This document shows, one piece after another, positions 10,143 to 21,148 of a stretch of DNA of 64,000 bases (position 1 is the first letter of the stretch; every line of letters starts with the position of its first letter). The DNA is taken from the NCBI GenBank assembly GCA_003013855.2, contig ML058477.1, positions 3,534,001 through 3,598,000 on the forward strand, written 5' to 3'. The position numbers and the translations under genes are program-made. Below the pieces are notes generated by a model that was given only the letters and a program-made list of their open reading frames with translations, was not told where the DNA came from and ran no database searches. This DNA is from Liriodendron chinense. Its lineage: Eukaryota; Streptophyta; Magnoliopsida; Magnoliales; Magnoliaceae.

Positions 10143-11257
10143 CTCCTAGTTTGACGGAGGTATAGAGTAGTTTAGGATTAGGATTTTCTTTGTTTTTTCA
10201 TTGGTTTGTTAGAAGGAGGTCGAATTCTAGATTTTTGTTCTCTCAGGTACTCTCATTCCTCACTCCCTTTATTTTATCATTGCTCTGATGTTTTACACAT
10301 TGCATATCTTTTACATTGAGGACAAATGCAAGATTTGGTTGGGGGTGTGGGATCACTAGGTTGAATAAGTTTTTTGTAACATCTCGAGCAATAAGAAAAT
10401 AATTTTTGTGATTTTTTTGCACATTTAAAACTCTGTTGGAAAACTTTTTTTCTATGCATTCAGGATGGTGTAAGTATAAGAAAAAGAGAGGCGAATTGAG
10501 TGAAGTTGAATATCTTGAGCAATCTCTAAGATACTAGTTTTGTATGTGAATTCCCCTATTTTTATGATTGATAGAAATTTTGAACACTTTTACACTTAGT
10601 TCACATTACACGATTCTCATGCTTTGAAATGATGATGTAGAATTGTGGATTAGCTAGGTTTAGATTTGAGGTGTTGAGGAACAAAGCTGGGGTACTTTGT
10701 CCATCCTTGTCCATGGGAAAATAACAAAAGATATGGATTTCTAAAAATCCTATCTAATATATGAGAAAAGAAATGGAAGGATGAAAACATGGGAATGATT
10801 GAAAATATGGTGGAAATTTTCGAAAAGGGCTATCTATTACGAAACGGGGGATTGTCTTCCCGTAACCAAAGCAAAAAATGGGAAGTAGTGTGAAAGCCGT
10901 CGGAAGGACGGTGAGGTAAATTCCTGTCAAAGGCTTGTTGTTGATCTGCACACCATTAAATCCATACCTTAGCTAATTCATGAAGAAGGTAACCTTGGAA
11001 ATTCATAAGATGAGCATTCACTGAGCACACTAGGTTAAATTATTTGGACTTTTCTATTCATCAATCAATCAGCGGGGATTTCATATGAGTACTTAGTATG
11101 TTCTGGAAAGTACAAGGTTTCAACTTCTATCACTAAGCATTTCAAAAATTTTGCACTTGCATGTCTTAGAGTGTATGGAACCATAGTTTCTGAAGGAGAG
11201 TTGGGTTTTGAAGAATGTAATGTGTTTCACGCATGTTTGCTCGAGACTAGCAAAATG
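10143..11257 (+). other. A2 3' untranslated region with block shared by A2, N3 and A4
   Basis: No coding content. A GGTTGGGGGTG purine-rich motif near 10340 follows a GAGGACAA segment, also seen in N3 (about 16240) and A4 (about 40135). The part 10640-10960 is shared by all three elements, including CTATTAC near a GGGGGAT motif, CGTAACCAAAGC and the small inverted repeat CCGTC...GACGG near 10897-10911. Confidence 0.7.
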
Positions 11258-11270
11258 CTAGTTGGGGGTG
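11258..11270 (+). promoter_or_regulatory. A2 polypurine tract
   Basis: CTAGTTGGGGGTG directly before the LTR start TGTTGAGCTC. Such a tract primes plus-strand DNA synthesis. Confidence 0.75.
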
Positions 11271-11517
11271 TGTTGAGCTCTTAAATGTGCATATTCTAAC
11301 CCCATTTCATCACTAACTATGCTTGAAATACATGATTGAAGACCCAACTAATGCATGATTTTGTGATTGTAGGAATGAAAGAGATACGTCATCAATTGAA
11401 GGTTTAGAAGCCCTTCGTGCAAGCCTTGAAGATCAAAGGAGTGAAGTACCAAAGGTGGAGCAAGAGTGCAATGAGAATTGAGGAGTAAAAGATGAAAAAA
11501 ATCCACATTTTACAGGC

Positions 11518-11815
11518 TCACCGGCCGGCCGGCCACAGCCACTGGCCGGCCGACCAAACCCTCTAGAAACACAAAAAGTGCTGGACTTTTTTTAGGAGAA
11601 CCGACCCTTGGTCCGACCAGCCAGACAGACTGGCGAGCTGACTGGAGGGTCGGTCTATGCATTCAACATCTAGTGATTTCAGCAGTTTGAAGCAGCTTCT
11701 CCAGCCGGCCGACCGACTGATGGGTTGGACTGTGTTAAATAAACTCGAGTGAAAATTGCATTTGCAGGCACTTTGTTCAACCGGCCGGATAGGGAGTCCA
11801 GCCGGCCGGTCAACA
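11518..11815 (+). repeat. Palindromic word array in A2 LTR (CCGGCCGG type)
   Basis: Multiple CCGGCCGG, GGCCGGCC and CGACC words, beginning with a run of CCGG units at 11521. It ends about 90 bp upstream of the TATA box, the same place as the arrays of the other Athila LTRs but with a different word. It is rich in CpG methylation sites. Confidence 0.75.
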
Positions 11816-11906
11816 CTCAGGAACATCTGGAGCTTCAAAAACCTCTGCGCAAAGCGCTATTTTTGCAGAATTTCTGAAAGTTTCTTCGCACCTAGGGCCT
11901 TAAATC

Positions 11907-11913
11907 TATAAAA
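11907..11913 (+). promoter_or_regulatory. TATA box of A2 3' LTR
   Basis: TATAAAA followed by the conserved TTCCTAAGGCATCCTA block, as in sister LTRs. Confidence 0.72.
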
Positions 11914-12071
11914 GGACTCCTCTAGCTTGTTCCTAAGGCATCCTAAAAGAGATTTACCACGGTGGGAGGCGGCAGAAGTCAGATTTGGAGTTCTACAACT
12001 CCTAGTTTATTCTTCTAGTTTTTATGTTTTCTTTAGTTGCTTTCGTGTTTCCTTGGATCATGAACGGCTAA

Positions 12072-12095
12072 ACCTCTTAGCTAGGGCTAAGCGGT
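12072..12095 (+). other. Conserved LTR hairpin (A2)
   Basis: ACCTCTTAGC, loop TAGG, GCTAAGCGGT: the stem has one mismatch relative to the perfect copies. Confidence 0.7.
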
Positions 12096-13359
12096 GAAGC
12101 TTGTAGTAAATCTAAGATGTTTTAATCCGGTTGTTTTGGTTTTGAGTTGTATTGTTAGTAAAGAACAATGGTTTGAAGTTTGAATAAGGTTCTAAGTATT
12201 GTTTCTTAGTCTTATGATGGCTCATGGATGTTTAGAAGAATTTCTTTAGTTCTTAATTATTTTAAATGAATCTAGACCTGTACGCTCCGAGGAATTGGAT
12301 TCAAGACGCTCTAGACTTGGATTTTCACTTGGGAACTACAAATCCAAAGTTCTATTTTTCTGGAAATTTTGTTTATGTGTGATTCTGTATGTGATTTGAA
12401 TGAAGTTCAAGTCGTAGTCGAGTTATGCTTTATGATAGGGTTTAATGATGATTATGATTGTGATCTTAACCAATTGGAACTAGGATTGACTTATGCAATT
12501 GAGTATGCTCAAGTCCTAACTTGAATTGAGGGAATCATGCACATGAATCACACATGTGACAAATTGATTGTTTGTTATAACCACTCTATCGTCCGACTAG
12601 ATAGGATTTGATTTTGATTCTAGTTGCGTAATTGAGAAACCACAGCGAATTGAGCATCAAGGATTACTACAAGTGGATCCTTGAACCTCTAGTGCTCTTT
12701 ATTATTGATTACATTTAGTTTTAGTTAAAAATATCTATCTACATTCAATTCCAAAATCCTGTTTAGTTAGTTCTCAATTAGAAACCATTGGAAGTGTTTT
12801 GTGGATTCCTACACAAGTCCCTGTGGATCGACCTCGGTCTTACCGAGATTATTACTACATCGCAACCTTACACTTGGGGAAGAGAACAGAGCCATGAATA
12901 TTATATATTCTAACCCCTTTTCATCATCACATTATGCATGGTTTTCATGTTTAAAGACTAATCTAATACATGTTTTTGTGAGTGTAGGAATGAGAGGGAA
13001 ACTTCATCAATTCATGGTTAAAAGAGTCACTTTGTATGCATTGAAGATCAATAGAACAAGTGCCAAAAAGTGGAGGAAAGAAGAAGAAAGAAAGAGAAGA
13101 GAAGAAGAAGAAAATATGTAAAAATATCTCTAAGACCTATCCCAAGACCTATCCTATAACCGGTCACCAAACAAGTCTCCAAATAGGTCTACACTAGTCC
13201 AGAAATAAAATTCTTGCTGGACTGTTTTTGTGATTCTTAGACCGGTTACCAGACAGGACTAAGGTGCTCAAGAAACTCTGATTTTCAATTCCAAGTTTCC
13301 AAATTGCAGAATGACTCCGCGAATTCTCGAACTTTCCAAAGTTGGTGTGGGATTTCTCT

Positions 13360-13366
13360 TATAAAA
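13360..13366 (+). promoter_or_regulatory. TATA box of N3 5' LTR
   Basis: TATAAAA followed by AGG and, about 20 bases later, TTCCTAAGGCATCTAGA. It would drive the N3 genomic RNA. Confidence 0.72.
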
Positions 13367-13508
13367 GGCCACCTCTACTCCCTTCCTAAGGCATCTAGAA
13401 ACATGGGGAGCAATGAGATCAAGACCTAGGAGGTTCCTAGCCTCCTACAACTATTTTTCTTCTTCTTCTAGTTCTAGTTTCTAGTTTTAACATGTTTTCT
13501 TTTAGCTA

Positions 13509-13532
13509 ACCTCTTAACTAGAGCTAAGAGGT
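13509..13532 (+). other. Conserved LTR hairpin (N3 5')
   Basis: ACCTCTTAAC, loop TAGA, GCTAAGAGGT: one A/C mismatch in the stem. Confidence 0.68.
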
Positions 13533-14137
13533 GAAGTTTGTAATTTGTTTCAATACTTTAATTCATTTTTTCAAGTACCCTTTACTTATTTATGGATTTT
13601 CAAGTTCTAGCTTCAATAAAGTTTAGATTTTTAGAAGTTTTGTGAGAGTTTGTGTACTTCGGACATGAGTTCCTTGCAATTCTCTGATATTACCATGATT
13701 TGGTTGATTGAATTCAAATTGTAGTAACCCTTGAGCATGCCATAGTCTCTTGGCATGGCTATTACTCCGAAGGCTACAAGTTTAAGTTCTATGTGCTTCA
13801 ATAGAACTAGAAATCTGATTTCCTGATTTAAGTGGGACTTTTTGTGCTTGAATGTTAGATCCTCCAATTAGATGAGAGATAGGACTTTGATTCTAATTGT
13901 GTTGTGCTTGGATGAATGGATTGGTATTGAACTACTACAAGTGGATCCTTGATGCTCTAGTTCTTCTTATTTTCATATTTTCCTATTTTATGTAAAAAAT
14001 TATTTTTCTAAACTTCTTAGATTCTAGTTATTAGAGTAGTTGGAATTGTTTACTTCTTTCCCTATAGATCGACATCGGTCTTATCGAGAATTATTACTAC
14101 ATCGCAGCCTTGCACTTGAGGCGAGCAAAAAAGTTTT

Positions 14138-14155
14138 TGGCGCCGTTGCCGGGGA
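14138..14155 (+). promoter_or_regulatory. N3 primer binding site (tRNA-Asp)
   Basis: TGGCGCCGTTGCCGGGGA, a perfect complement of the 3' end of plant tRNA-Asp, six bases after the LTR. Confidence 0.9.
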
Positions 14156-14393
14156 AAATGTTAAACGGTTCTAATTTTTCCAATAGCTATAGAGTAGTCT
14201 TAGTTAGGTAGGATTTTCAGTTTTCCTAGAAGTAGGATTTTTTTTTCTAGATTACTAACAATTTTTTTCGTTTGATTTTGTAGGGACATTGTTGTTTACA
14301 TAGATCTCACTCTATTGGGTTACATCTCCTAATCTCCCTTCTTTTTTTCTTTTTTCTAGATTAGGGTAGTTTTCAATTCCTTAAAATTTCATC

Positions 14394-14515
14394 ATGTATG
14401 ATTGGACGAATGGTGCGTACAAGTACCTTTTGGAGGATGAGATGTCGGATTGGGGGACCCAAACTTATTGTGATCGGAATCCCTCCAAGTATGAATATTT
14501 TTCTGAGACTCAAAC

Positions 14516-14550
<35 letters not shown>

Positions 14551-16003
14551 CGTAAGATGATGTGTGATTACAGTAATGAAAGCAATACACATATTGAGAC
14601 ACGACATAAGACGATGGGGGAATACCGGAATAAAGCAAAATCGAATAATGATTATCCGGGGAAAACATTACGTGATTACCGGATTAAAAATAACATGAGT
14701 CTTCCATAGGTTATGGTAGGAGGTGTACAACAATAAAAGGAACGGGTGAATAGTGGCCAACCAGTTAAGACAATGCGTGATCACTTGTATGGATATGCCT
14801 ATCAACCATCATATAACTCTTCATCCTACAATGCGTACGGTCTAAATGGGGGAAACTACCATTCTCCTTATTCAAGAGAAGAACCAACCGTAGTTATTAA
14901 CAATCACCCTAAAACGTCTTCCTCTTGTGATGACATGTATACACAAATACTTGAGGAAATATGAAAATAGTATGTAGATGAACAATCAAATCAAGCCTAC
15001 TCGCCATCTTGTAAAGACGTTGAGCCCGAAATTGGGGGCATTGAATCAATCCCCTCTAATGAGGAGGATGGGGCTATCCAAGTCCCACCTTCCTCAGATA
15101 TAATAATGATCTCGATGATCCCAATGTCGTCATCATCAATTATGGTGAGTCCACTATCTCTTTTGGATGTTTTGAATTTAATGACGAAAAGATTTCAATG
15201 ACAGTTGATGACCCCGAGGAATCCATAAAATCTGAAAATGATAGTAGGATTACCTACAATGAGGGTTCGGTGAATGCTTATGAACCTATGGTTTCTTTTT
15301 CCCAAGGGCATAATGATTATGAGTCTCTAAAGGATATGCATGCTAGAGAGATGGCCGAAGTCGATCTTTTTGAGTCCTTTCACCAACAACATATGCCAAA
15401 TTCTATTGTGGTAGACCTCCCTTTGATTGAAAATTATGTTCCTTTAGATGATGAGGTGACACAATCTGAAATTTTAAAAGATCAACCAATGTTAGATGAT
15501 GTGCTTACCACTAAATCTGAAGAATTTTCCTTAGAAGACCTCCTCTCTATAGAAGAGGAATTCCTTACTATTGAAACATAATTTCTTCAATCATTAAGGG
15601 AGGACAAGGACCTTTCATCCAACTATCTCGATTTTCTAGAGGAATGCTTGGCCACTCTTATGATCTTCATGGTGAGATGATTAAGGAGTTGGATAGTTTG
15701 TTACACATGGTGAAGGTGCCTGAAGAACACCATTCCACTAATTTACACTCTTTACCATTGTTTGTAGAAGCACCATGTAATTCTGAAACTGTGGAGGAGA
15801 CAGCTTTAACTAATGAAAACTTGATGAATGTCTCTCCACCATCATGGGTCCTTCAGCCCATTGAAAATTTTGATTGGGAGGACCCATTTTTAATCAATCA
15901 TAACCCAGATCAGAATTTGAGGAGATATCTTTTTGCTGCTCGTATCTCCTCCTATCATGCATGTGGTGCACATATGAAGAAAAGCACCCATGTTTGCTGT
16001 TGA
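14394..16003 (+). pseudogene. N3 internal reading frame, unknown acidic protein, broken
   Basis: One degraded gene spread over frames at 14394-14709, 14746-14964, 15198-15581 and 15644-16003. The start at 14394 opens a Tyr- and Asp-rich segment (MYDWTNGAYKYLLEDE), which a C31 run then shifts out of frame. The following parts are rich in Ser, Asn and Tyr, then strongly acidic (SEEFSLEDLLSIEEEF). No zinc knuckle, protease or RT motif is seen, and I do not recognise the family. It occupies the place of gag-pol. It could be a captured or heavily changed gag. Confidence 0.55.
14518..14548 (+). repeat. Poly-C run, 31 bases, inside the N3 frame
   Basis: Thirty-one consecutive C. The upstream frame (from 14394) and the downstream frame differ by one, so a length change in this run has broken the gene. 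It makes long chance frames on both strands (poly-Pro, poly-Gly). Confidence 0.95.
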
Positions 16004-17106
16004 GCAGGACTTTGAATGGTCCTCATGAGAAACTTATTGAAATTCATGAAGATCCTGCTCAAATTTGATCATGTAGTCGATCTAACTAATCAAAGGTAGG
16101 TAAGTAGGTTAGGATCATCGAGACAATAAAAGATGCTAGAATTGATCAACTTGCTACCCCAGGTACTCTCGTTCTCACTATCCTTTATTTTATGTCATTA
16201 CTCTCATGTCATGCTTATTGCATATCTTGTTATGTTGAGGACAATGTAAGATTTTGGTTGGGGGTGAGATTCCTTAGATGAATCTACTAGCTTTTGTGAC
16301 ATTTTAAGCAATTATGTATTGAATTTTTTTTATTTTTCTGAAAATTCAAAACTCTTTTGGAAAACCTTATTTCTATGCATTCGGGATGATAGTATAAGAA
16401 AAGGAGATATGAAGTGAGTGATGTTACAAGTCTTGAACTACCTTTAATATAATGGTTTTATATGTGAATTCCCCTTTTATATGATTGACAGAAAATTTGA
16501 ACACTTTTACACCTAGTTCACATTACACGATTTTCATGATTTGAAAGGATTATGTAGATTTGTGGATTGGCTAGACTTAGATTTGAGGTGTTGAGGAACC
16601 AAGCCGGGATACTTTGTCCATCCTTGTCCATGGGAAAAGAACGAAAGATATGAATTTCTAAAAATCCTATCTAATGTGTATAAAAAAGAAAGGAAAGAAA
16701 GAAATATGGGTATAATGGAAAATATGGTGGAAAGTTCCAAAAAAGGGCTACTTATTACCAACCGGGGGATGGTATACACGTAACCAAAGCCAGAAATGGG
16801 ACGTAGTGTGAAAGCCGTCAGAAGGACGGTAAGGTAAATTCCTGTCATAGGCTTGTGGTTGATCTGTACACCGTTAGTTCTATAGTTTAGTTGATCTATG
16901 AAGAAGATAATCCAAAAAATTCATGAGATGAACATTCACTATGCACACTAGGTTAAATATATTCAGATTCTTCTATTTATCAATTAATCAGCGGGGATCC
17001 TATATGAATACTTGTTATATTTTGAGAGTTTAAGTTTTTAATTTCTATTACCTAGTTTCTCTGATTTTGCACTTGTATGTCTTGGAAGGAATAGAAGCAT
17101 AATTTC
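16004..17106 (+). other. N3 3' untranslated region
   Basis: No coding content. It holds GAGGACAATGTAAGATTTTGG and TTGGGGGTGAG near 16236-16268, and the block shared with A2 and A4 at about 16560-16870. No clear purine tract lies directly before the 3' LTR. Confidence 0.7.
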
Positions 17107-17601
17107 TGAATACTACATATTCTAACCCCTTTCCATCATCACATTATACATGGTTTTCATGTTTAAAAAATAATCTAATACATGTTTTTGTGATTATAGG
17201 AATGAGAGGGAGGCTTCACCAATTCATGGTTAAAAGAGTTACTTTATATAAATTGAAGATCAATAGAACAAGTGCGAAAAGGTAGAGGAAAGAAGAAGAA
17301 AGAAAGAGAAGAGAAGAAGAAGAAAATATGGAAAAATATCTCCAAGACCTGTCCCAAGACCGGTTGTCAGTCCCAAGACCTGTCTCAAGACCTATCCGAA
17401 GACCGGTCGCTAGACAGGTCTACAAACAGGTCTACACTAGTCTAGAAATAAAATTCTTGCTGAACTGTTTTTATGATTCTTAGACCAGTCACTAGACAGG
17501 TTTAAGGTGCTCCAGAAACTCCGATTTTCAATTCCAAGTTTTCAAATTGCTGAAGGATTCCGCGGATTCTCGAAGTTTACAAGTTGGTGCGGAATTTTTC
17601 T

Positions 17602-17608
17602 TATAAAA
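17602..17608 (+). promoter_or_regulatory. TATA box of N3 3' LTR
   Basis: TATAAAA followed by AGG; the start-region block here reads TTCTTAAGGTATC, slightly decayed. A transcript from it would run into the A4 RT remnant. Confidence 0.68.
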
Positions 17609-17755
17609 GGCCACCTCCACTCCCTTCTTAAGGTATCTACCAATGTGGGGAGCAAAGAGATCAAGACCTCTGAAGCTTCCTAGCCTCCTTCAACTAGTTT
17701 TCTTCTTCTTCTAATTCTAGTTTCTAGTTTTAACATGCTTTCTTTTAGCTAACCT

Positions 17756-17777
17756 CCTCTTAGCTAGAGCTAAGAGG
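17756..17777 (+). other. Conserved LTR hairpin (N3 3')
   Basis: CCTCTTAGC, loop TAGA, GCTAAGAGG: a perfect 9-bp stem. Confidence 0.7.
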
Positions 17778-18381
17778 TGAAGTTTGTAGTTTGTTTCAAT
17801 ACTTTAATTCTTTTCTTCAAGTACCCTTTATTTATTTATGGATTTTCAAGTTCTAGTTTGAATAGAGTTTGGATTTTTAGAATTTTTGTGAGAGTTTGTG
17901 TACTCTGGACATGAGTTCCTTGCAATTCTCTGAGATTACCATGATTGGGTTGATTGAATTCGAATTGTAGTAACCCTTGAGAATGCCATAGTCTCTTGGC
18001 ATAGCAATTACTCCGAAGGCTATAAGTTCAAGTTCTATGTGCTTCATTAGAACTAGAAATCTGATTTCCAGATTTAAGTGGGACTGTTTGTGCATGAATG
18101 TTAGATCCTCCAATTAGATGAGAGATAGGACTTTGATTCTAATTGTGTTGTGCTTGGATGAATGGATTGGTATTGAACTACTATAAGTGGATCCTTGATG
18201 CTCTAGTTCTTCTTATTTTCAGGTTTTCCTATTTTATGTGAAAAACTATTTTCTTAAACTTCTTAGATTAATTGAAATTGTTAGAGTAATTGAAATTGTT
18301 TACTTCTTTCCCTATGGATCATCCTCGGTCTTACTGAGAATTATTACTACATTGCAGCCTTGCACTTCAGGCGAGCGAACA

Positions 18382-19213
18382 CCGAGGTGTTTAAACTATT
18401 GGATGTGAGTATCATCTACCCAATATCCGATAATCAATGGGTATGTCCAACTTAAGTGGTGCCTAAGAAATCCGGAATAACCATCGTAGCCAATGCCAAA
18501 AATGAACTCGTTCCAACCAGAGTCACTACCGGTTGGAGAATGTGCATTAACTACCAGAAGCTAAACACAGTCACGAGGAAAGACCACTTGTTGATCAAAT
18601 TTTAGAAAAGGTTGGCGAGTCATTCCCACTTTTGCTTCCTCGATGGATATTCAGGATATTACCAAATAAAAATCGCCCTAGAGGACCAAGAGAAAACAAC
18701 ATTCACATGTCCATTCAGCACTTTTGCCTATGGATGGATGTCGTTTGGACTATGTAATGCCCCTACCACGTTTCAGCATTACATGTTGAACAATTTTTTC
18801 TAAGATGGTGGGAACGATTCTCGAAGTCTTCATGGACGACTTCTCGGTATTTGGTTATAATTTTGATGAGTGCCTCATGCACTTAAAAACTGTGTTGAAA
18901 AGATGTGAAGAGAATAACCTCGTGTTGAATTGGGAGAAATGTCATTTCATGGTTCAAATGGGAATATTCCTTGGTCACATTATCTCAGGAAAAGGAATCG
19001 AGGTAAACAAGGCTAAAAATCGATCTTATCTCTAACCTTCCACCACCCAAGAGCGTACGAGATGTGTTATCCTTTTTAGGACATGCCTGATTTTATAGAA
19101 ATTTCATAAAGGACTTTAGTTCCCTTTCTCGTCCTTTATGTAACCTCCTTCAAAAGGAAAACTCATTTGAGTGGAATGAGGATTTTCAAAATGCCTTTGT
19201 CAAACTTAAAGGT
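18382..19213 (+). pseudogene. Athila reverse transcriptase (A4), broken
   Basis: Starts at EVFKLLDV, equivalent to the middle of the A1 fingers. A stop interrupts the PT-VVPKKSG motif, and a short deletion near 18590 removes residues around the PLPF motif. Motif A FCFLDGYSGYYQI and the catalytic FMDD (about 18830) remain. A TAA near 18803 and a frameshift near 19020 break the rest. It resembles the A1 RT throughout. Confidence 0.88.
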
Positions 19214-19618
19214 ATGTTGACATTTGCTCCTATAATGCAACCACCTGATTGGAGCCTTCCTTTTGAAATTCTGTACGATGTTAGTGATTACGCTATTGGG
19301 ACAGTGTTAGGCCAGAGAAAAGAGAAGAAGCCATACGTCATCTACTATGCAAGTAGAACTCTAAACTCGGCTCAAGCAAATTATACCACTATGGAAAAAG
19401 AACTCTTAGCCGTAGTGTTTGCTTTGAATAAGTTTCGGTCCTACTTGATCGGATCCAAGATCATAATATTTATCGATCATGCCACACTTAAGTACCTTCT
19501 CTCTAAGAAGGATGCTAAGACGCGCTTGTTGAGATGGATCCTCCTACTCCAAGAATTCGACATAGAAATACGAGATAAAAAAGGAGTAGAAAACGCAGTG
19601 GCCAACCATCTTTCATGA
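19214..19618 (+). pseudogene. Athila RNase H domain (A4), one open frame
   Basis: Contains YDVSDYAIGTVLGQR (first catalytic Asp), EKELLAVVFAL (Glu) and FIDHATLKYLL (second Asp), ending VANHLS. All catalytic acids are present. It is nearly the same as the A1 domain. It is counted as a pseudogene because it is cut off from a working RT. Confidence 0.86.
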
Positions 19619-20978
19619 CTTGTCCTCAACGATTCTCTTGATACGGCTACGATTAATGACATGTTCCCTAATGAACAACTTTTCAAAGTCTCCCAATTAC
19701 CATGGTATGCGGACATTGCTAACTATCTTGCTATAGGTACAATCCCGATACATTGAAAAAAGTAAGATAAAGATAAGTTTTTCAACAAGGTAAGAAAATT
19801 TCTATGGGATGACTTGTACTTATTCAAGTACTTGTCCCAATCAAATTATAAAGAGATGTGTGCCGGATGATGAGCAACATAATATCATCTCCTTTTGTTA
19901 TTTTTAAGCTTGTGGTGGCCACTTCTCAGCTAAGAAGACCACAGCCAAAATTTTGCAATGTGGTTTTTATTGGCCTACCATGTTTAAAGATACACATGAG
20001 TTTTGTAAGACGTGCGAGCCTTGTTAAAAATAAATTGGGAGGAATATCCCGTAGAAATATGATGCCACTCAATCCCATCTTATCAATCAAAATTTTTTAT
20101 TGTTGGGGCATCGATTTCATGGGTCCATTCCCATCCTCTTTTGGAAATTTATATATTTTGGTTGCCGTCGATTATGTTTCAAAATGGGTTGAGGCAATTC
20201 CATGCAGAAACAATGATCATAAAACAATCATTAAATTTTTAAAAGAAAACATTATTTACCGGTTCGGAACTCCTCGAGTCATATCAGTGATGGGACCTCA
20301 TTTTTATAACCGCCCATTTGAAGCTTTAATGAAGAAATACGGTGTTAATCACAAGGTAAACACTCCCTATCACCCACAAACAAGTGAACAAGCTGATATA
20401 TCCAACAGGAAAATCAAACACATTTTAGAGAAGACAGTAAACCCCAATCGCAAGGATTGCTCCAGGCTTACCGTATAGCTTTAAAGACCCCCATTGGAAT
20501 GTCTCCCTATAGGCTTTTCTATGGGAAAGCTTATCACTTACCTGTGGAGTTGGAACATAGGGCATATTGGGCGATAAAGAAAACGAATTTCGATTCTCAC
20601 AAAGTAAGCTTGTTGCGCAAGCTTCAATTGAATGAACTTGCATAACTCTGGAATGAAGCGTATGAGAATGCAAGAGTTTACAAGGACAAGACGAAGATGT
20701 TCCATGATAAGAACATCCTTCGTAAGACTTCCATGATTAATCAAAAGGTCCTTATGTATATTTCTCGACTACATTTATTTTCCGAAAAATTGAGGTATCG
20801 ATGGACCGGTCCCTTTATTGTGAAAACTGTTTATCCTTATGGGACTGTCAAGTTGTTAAATCCAAGGAACGGTAACATTTTCAAAGTAAATGGTCAGCGA
20901 TTAAAACCGTTCTTTGAGAACTTTCCCTCAAAAGGTATGTCCATACCTCTGACTGATCCTGTGTATCAGGATACTTGA
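19619..20978 (+). pseudogene. Athila integrase (A4), broken at two catalytic positions
   Basis: Zinc-finger part at about 19858-20060 with a stop and a lost Cys. Core at 20100-20430: GIDFMG keeps the first Asp, but the ISDGG motif reads ISVMG after small indels, and the catalytic Glu of QAEISNR is Asp (QADISNR). The C-terminal part 20457-20978 has MSPYRL, WTGPF and the terminal DPVYQDT. A short deletion and frameshift lie near 20455. Inactive. Confidence 0.85.
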
Positions 20979-21143
20979 TCTCCTAGTCAGATAGAGGTAT
21001 AGAGTAGTTTAGGATTAGGATTTTGTTGGTTATTTTTTTTTTTTTGCTTTATTTTTTTTTCAATAGGTTGTTAGAAGCAGTAGAATTCCAACTTTTGCTC
21101 TCTCAAGGTAGTCTCATTCCTCACTCCACTTATTTTTGTCATT
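20979..21143 (+). other. Start of A4 3' UTR
   Basis: Matches the A2 sequence after its pol stop (GAGTAGTTTAGGATTAGGA) and contains two T runs. It is cut at 21143 by the insertion of element G. Confidence 0.8.
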
Positions 21144-21148
21144 GCTCT
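21144..21148 (+). repeat. Target duplication of G, left copy (GCTCT)
   Basis: GCTCT here and at 40106-40110 flank element G. They match perfectly, and A4 sequence is continuous across them. Confidence 0.92.

Larger units (their letters stand above)
9243..12888 (+). mobile_element. Athila element A2, 3' part
   Basis: Integrase from its catalytic core onward, a long 3' UTR, a polypurine tract and a 3' LTR, all plus strand. The 5' part is cut off by LTR-b and would lie left of the window. Its 3' LTR has the CCGGCCGG word type, unlike LTR-b, so LTR-b is not the 5' LTR of the same insertion. Confidence 0.8.
11271..12888 (+). repeat. A2 3' LTR, 1618 bp
   Basis: Starts TGTTGAGCTC and ends GAAGAGAACA. 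It contains the CCGGCCGG word array (11518-11815), TATA box (11907-11913), start-region block, hairpin (12072-12095, one mismatch) and U5 end. The six bases GAGCCA separate it from N3. Confidence 0.88.
12895..14131 (+). repeat. N3 5' LTR
   Basis: Starts TGAATATTATATATTC, the point where similarity to the 3' LTR begins, and ends GCGAGCAAAAA where the 3' copy has GCGAGCGAACA. It carries an array of GACCTGTCC / ACCGGTC words (13125-13265), TATA box, start-region block and hairpin. It differs from its partner at many positions, so it is old. Confidence 0.82.
12895..18381 (+). mobile_element. Non-autonomous Athila-related element N3
   Basis: Two related LTRs (12895-14131 and 17107-18381), a tRNA-Asp-type primer site, an internal reading frame without gag or pol motifs, and a 3' UTR shared with A2 and A4. 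The right end sits in the RT of A4. The left end joins the A2 LTR with six intervening bases, and no target duplication is visible. N3 must rely on enzymes from an autonomous Athila. Confidence 0.82.
17107..18381 (+). repeat. N3 3' LTR
   Basis: Starts TGAATACTACATATTC and ends GCGAGCGAACA; RT sequence of A4 follows at 18382. It has the same word type as the 5' copy (17340-17500), a TATA box at 17602-17608 and a hairpin at 17756-17777. Confidence 0.82.
18382..21143 (+). mobile_element. Athila element A4, pol part (continues at 40106)
   Basis: RT from before motif A through integrase and the start of the 3' UTR. The 5' part is replaced on the left by N3. The 3' UTR is split by element G and resumes after 40105, where sequence matches the 3' UTRs of A2 and N3. 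A4 is the oldest framework in the right part of the window. Confidence 0.87.

Noticed and set aside
14138..14155. Sequence like the end of a tRNA-Asp gene (also at 6038)
   Set aside because: Only the 18-base primer complement is present, next to an LTR; there is no tRNA body.
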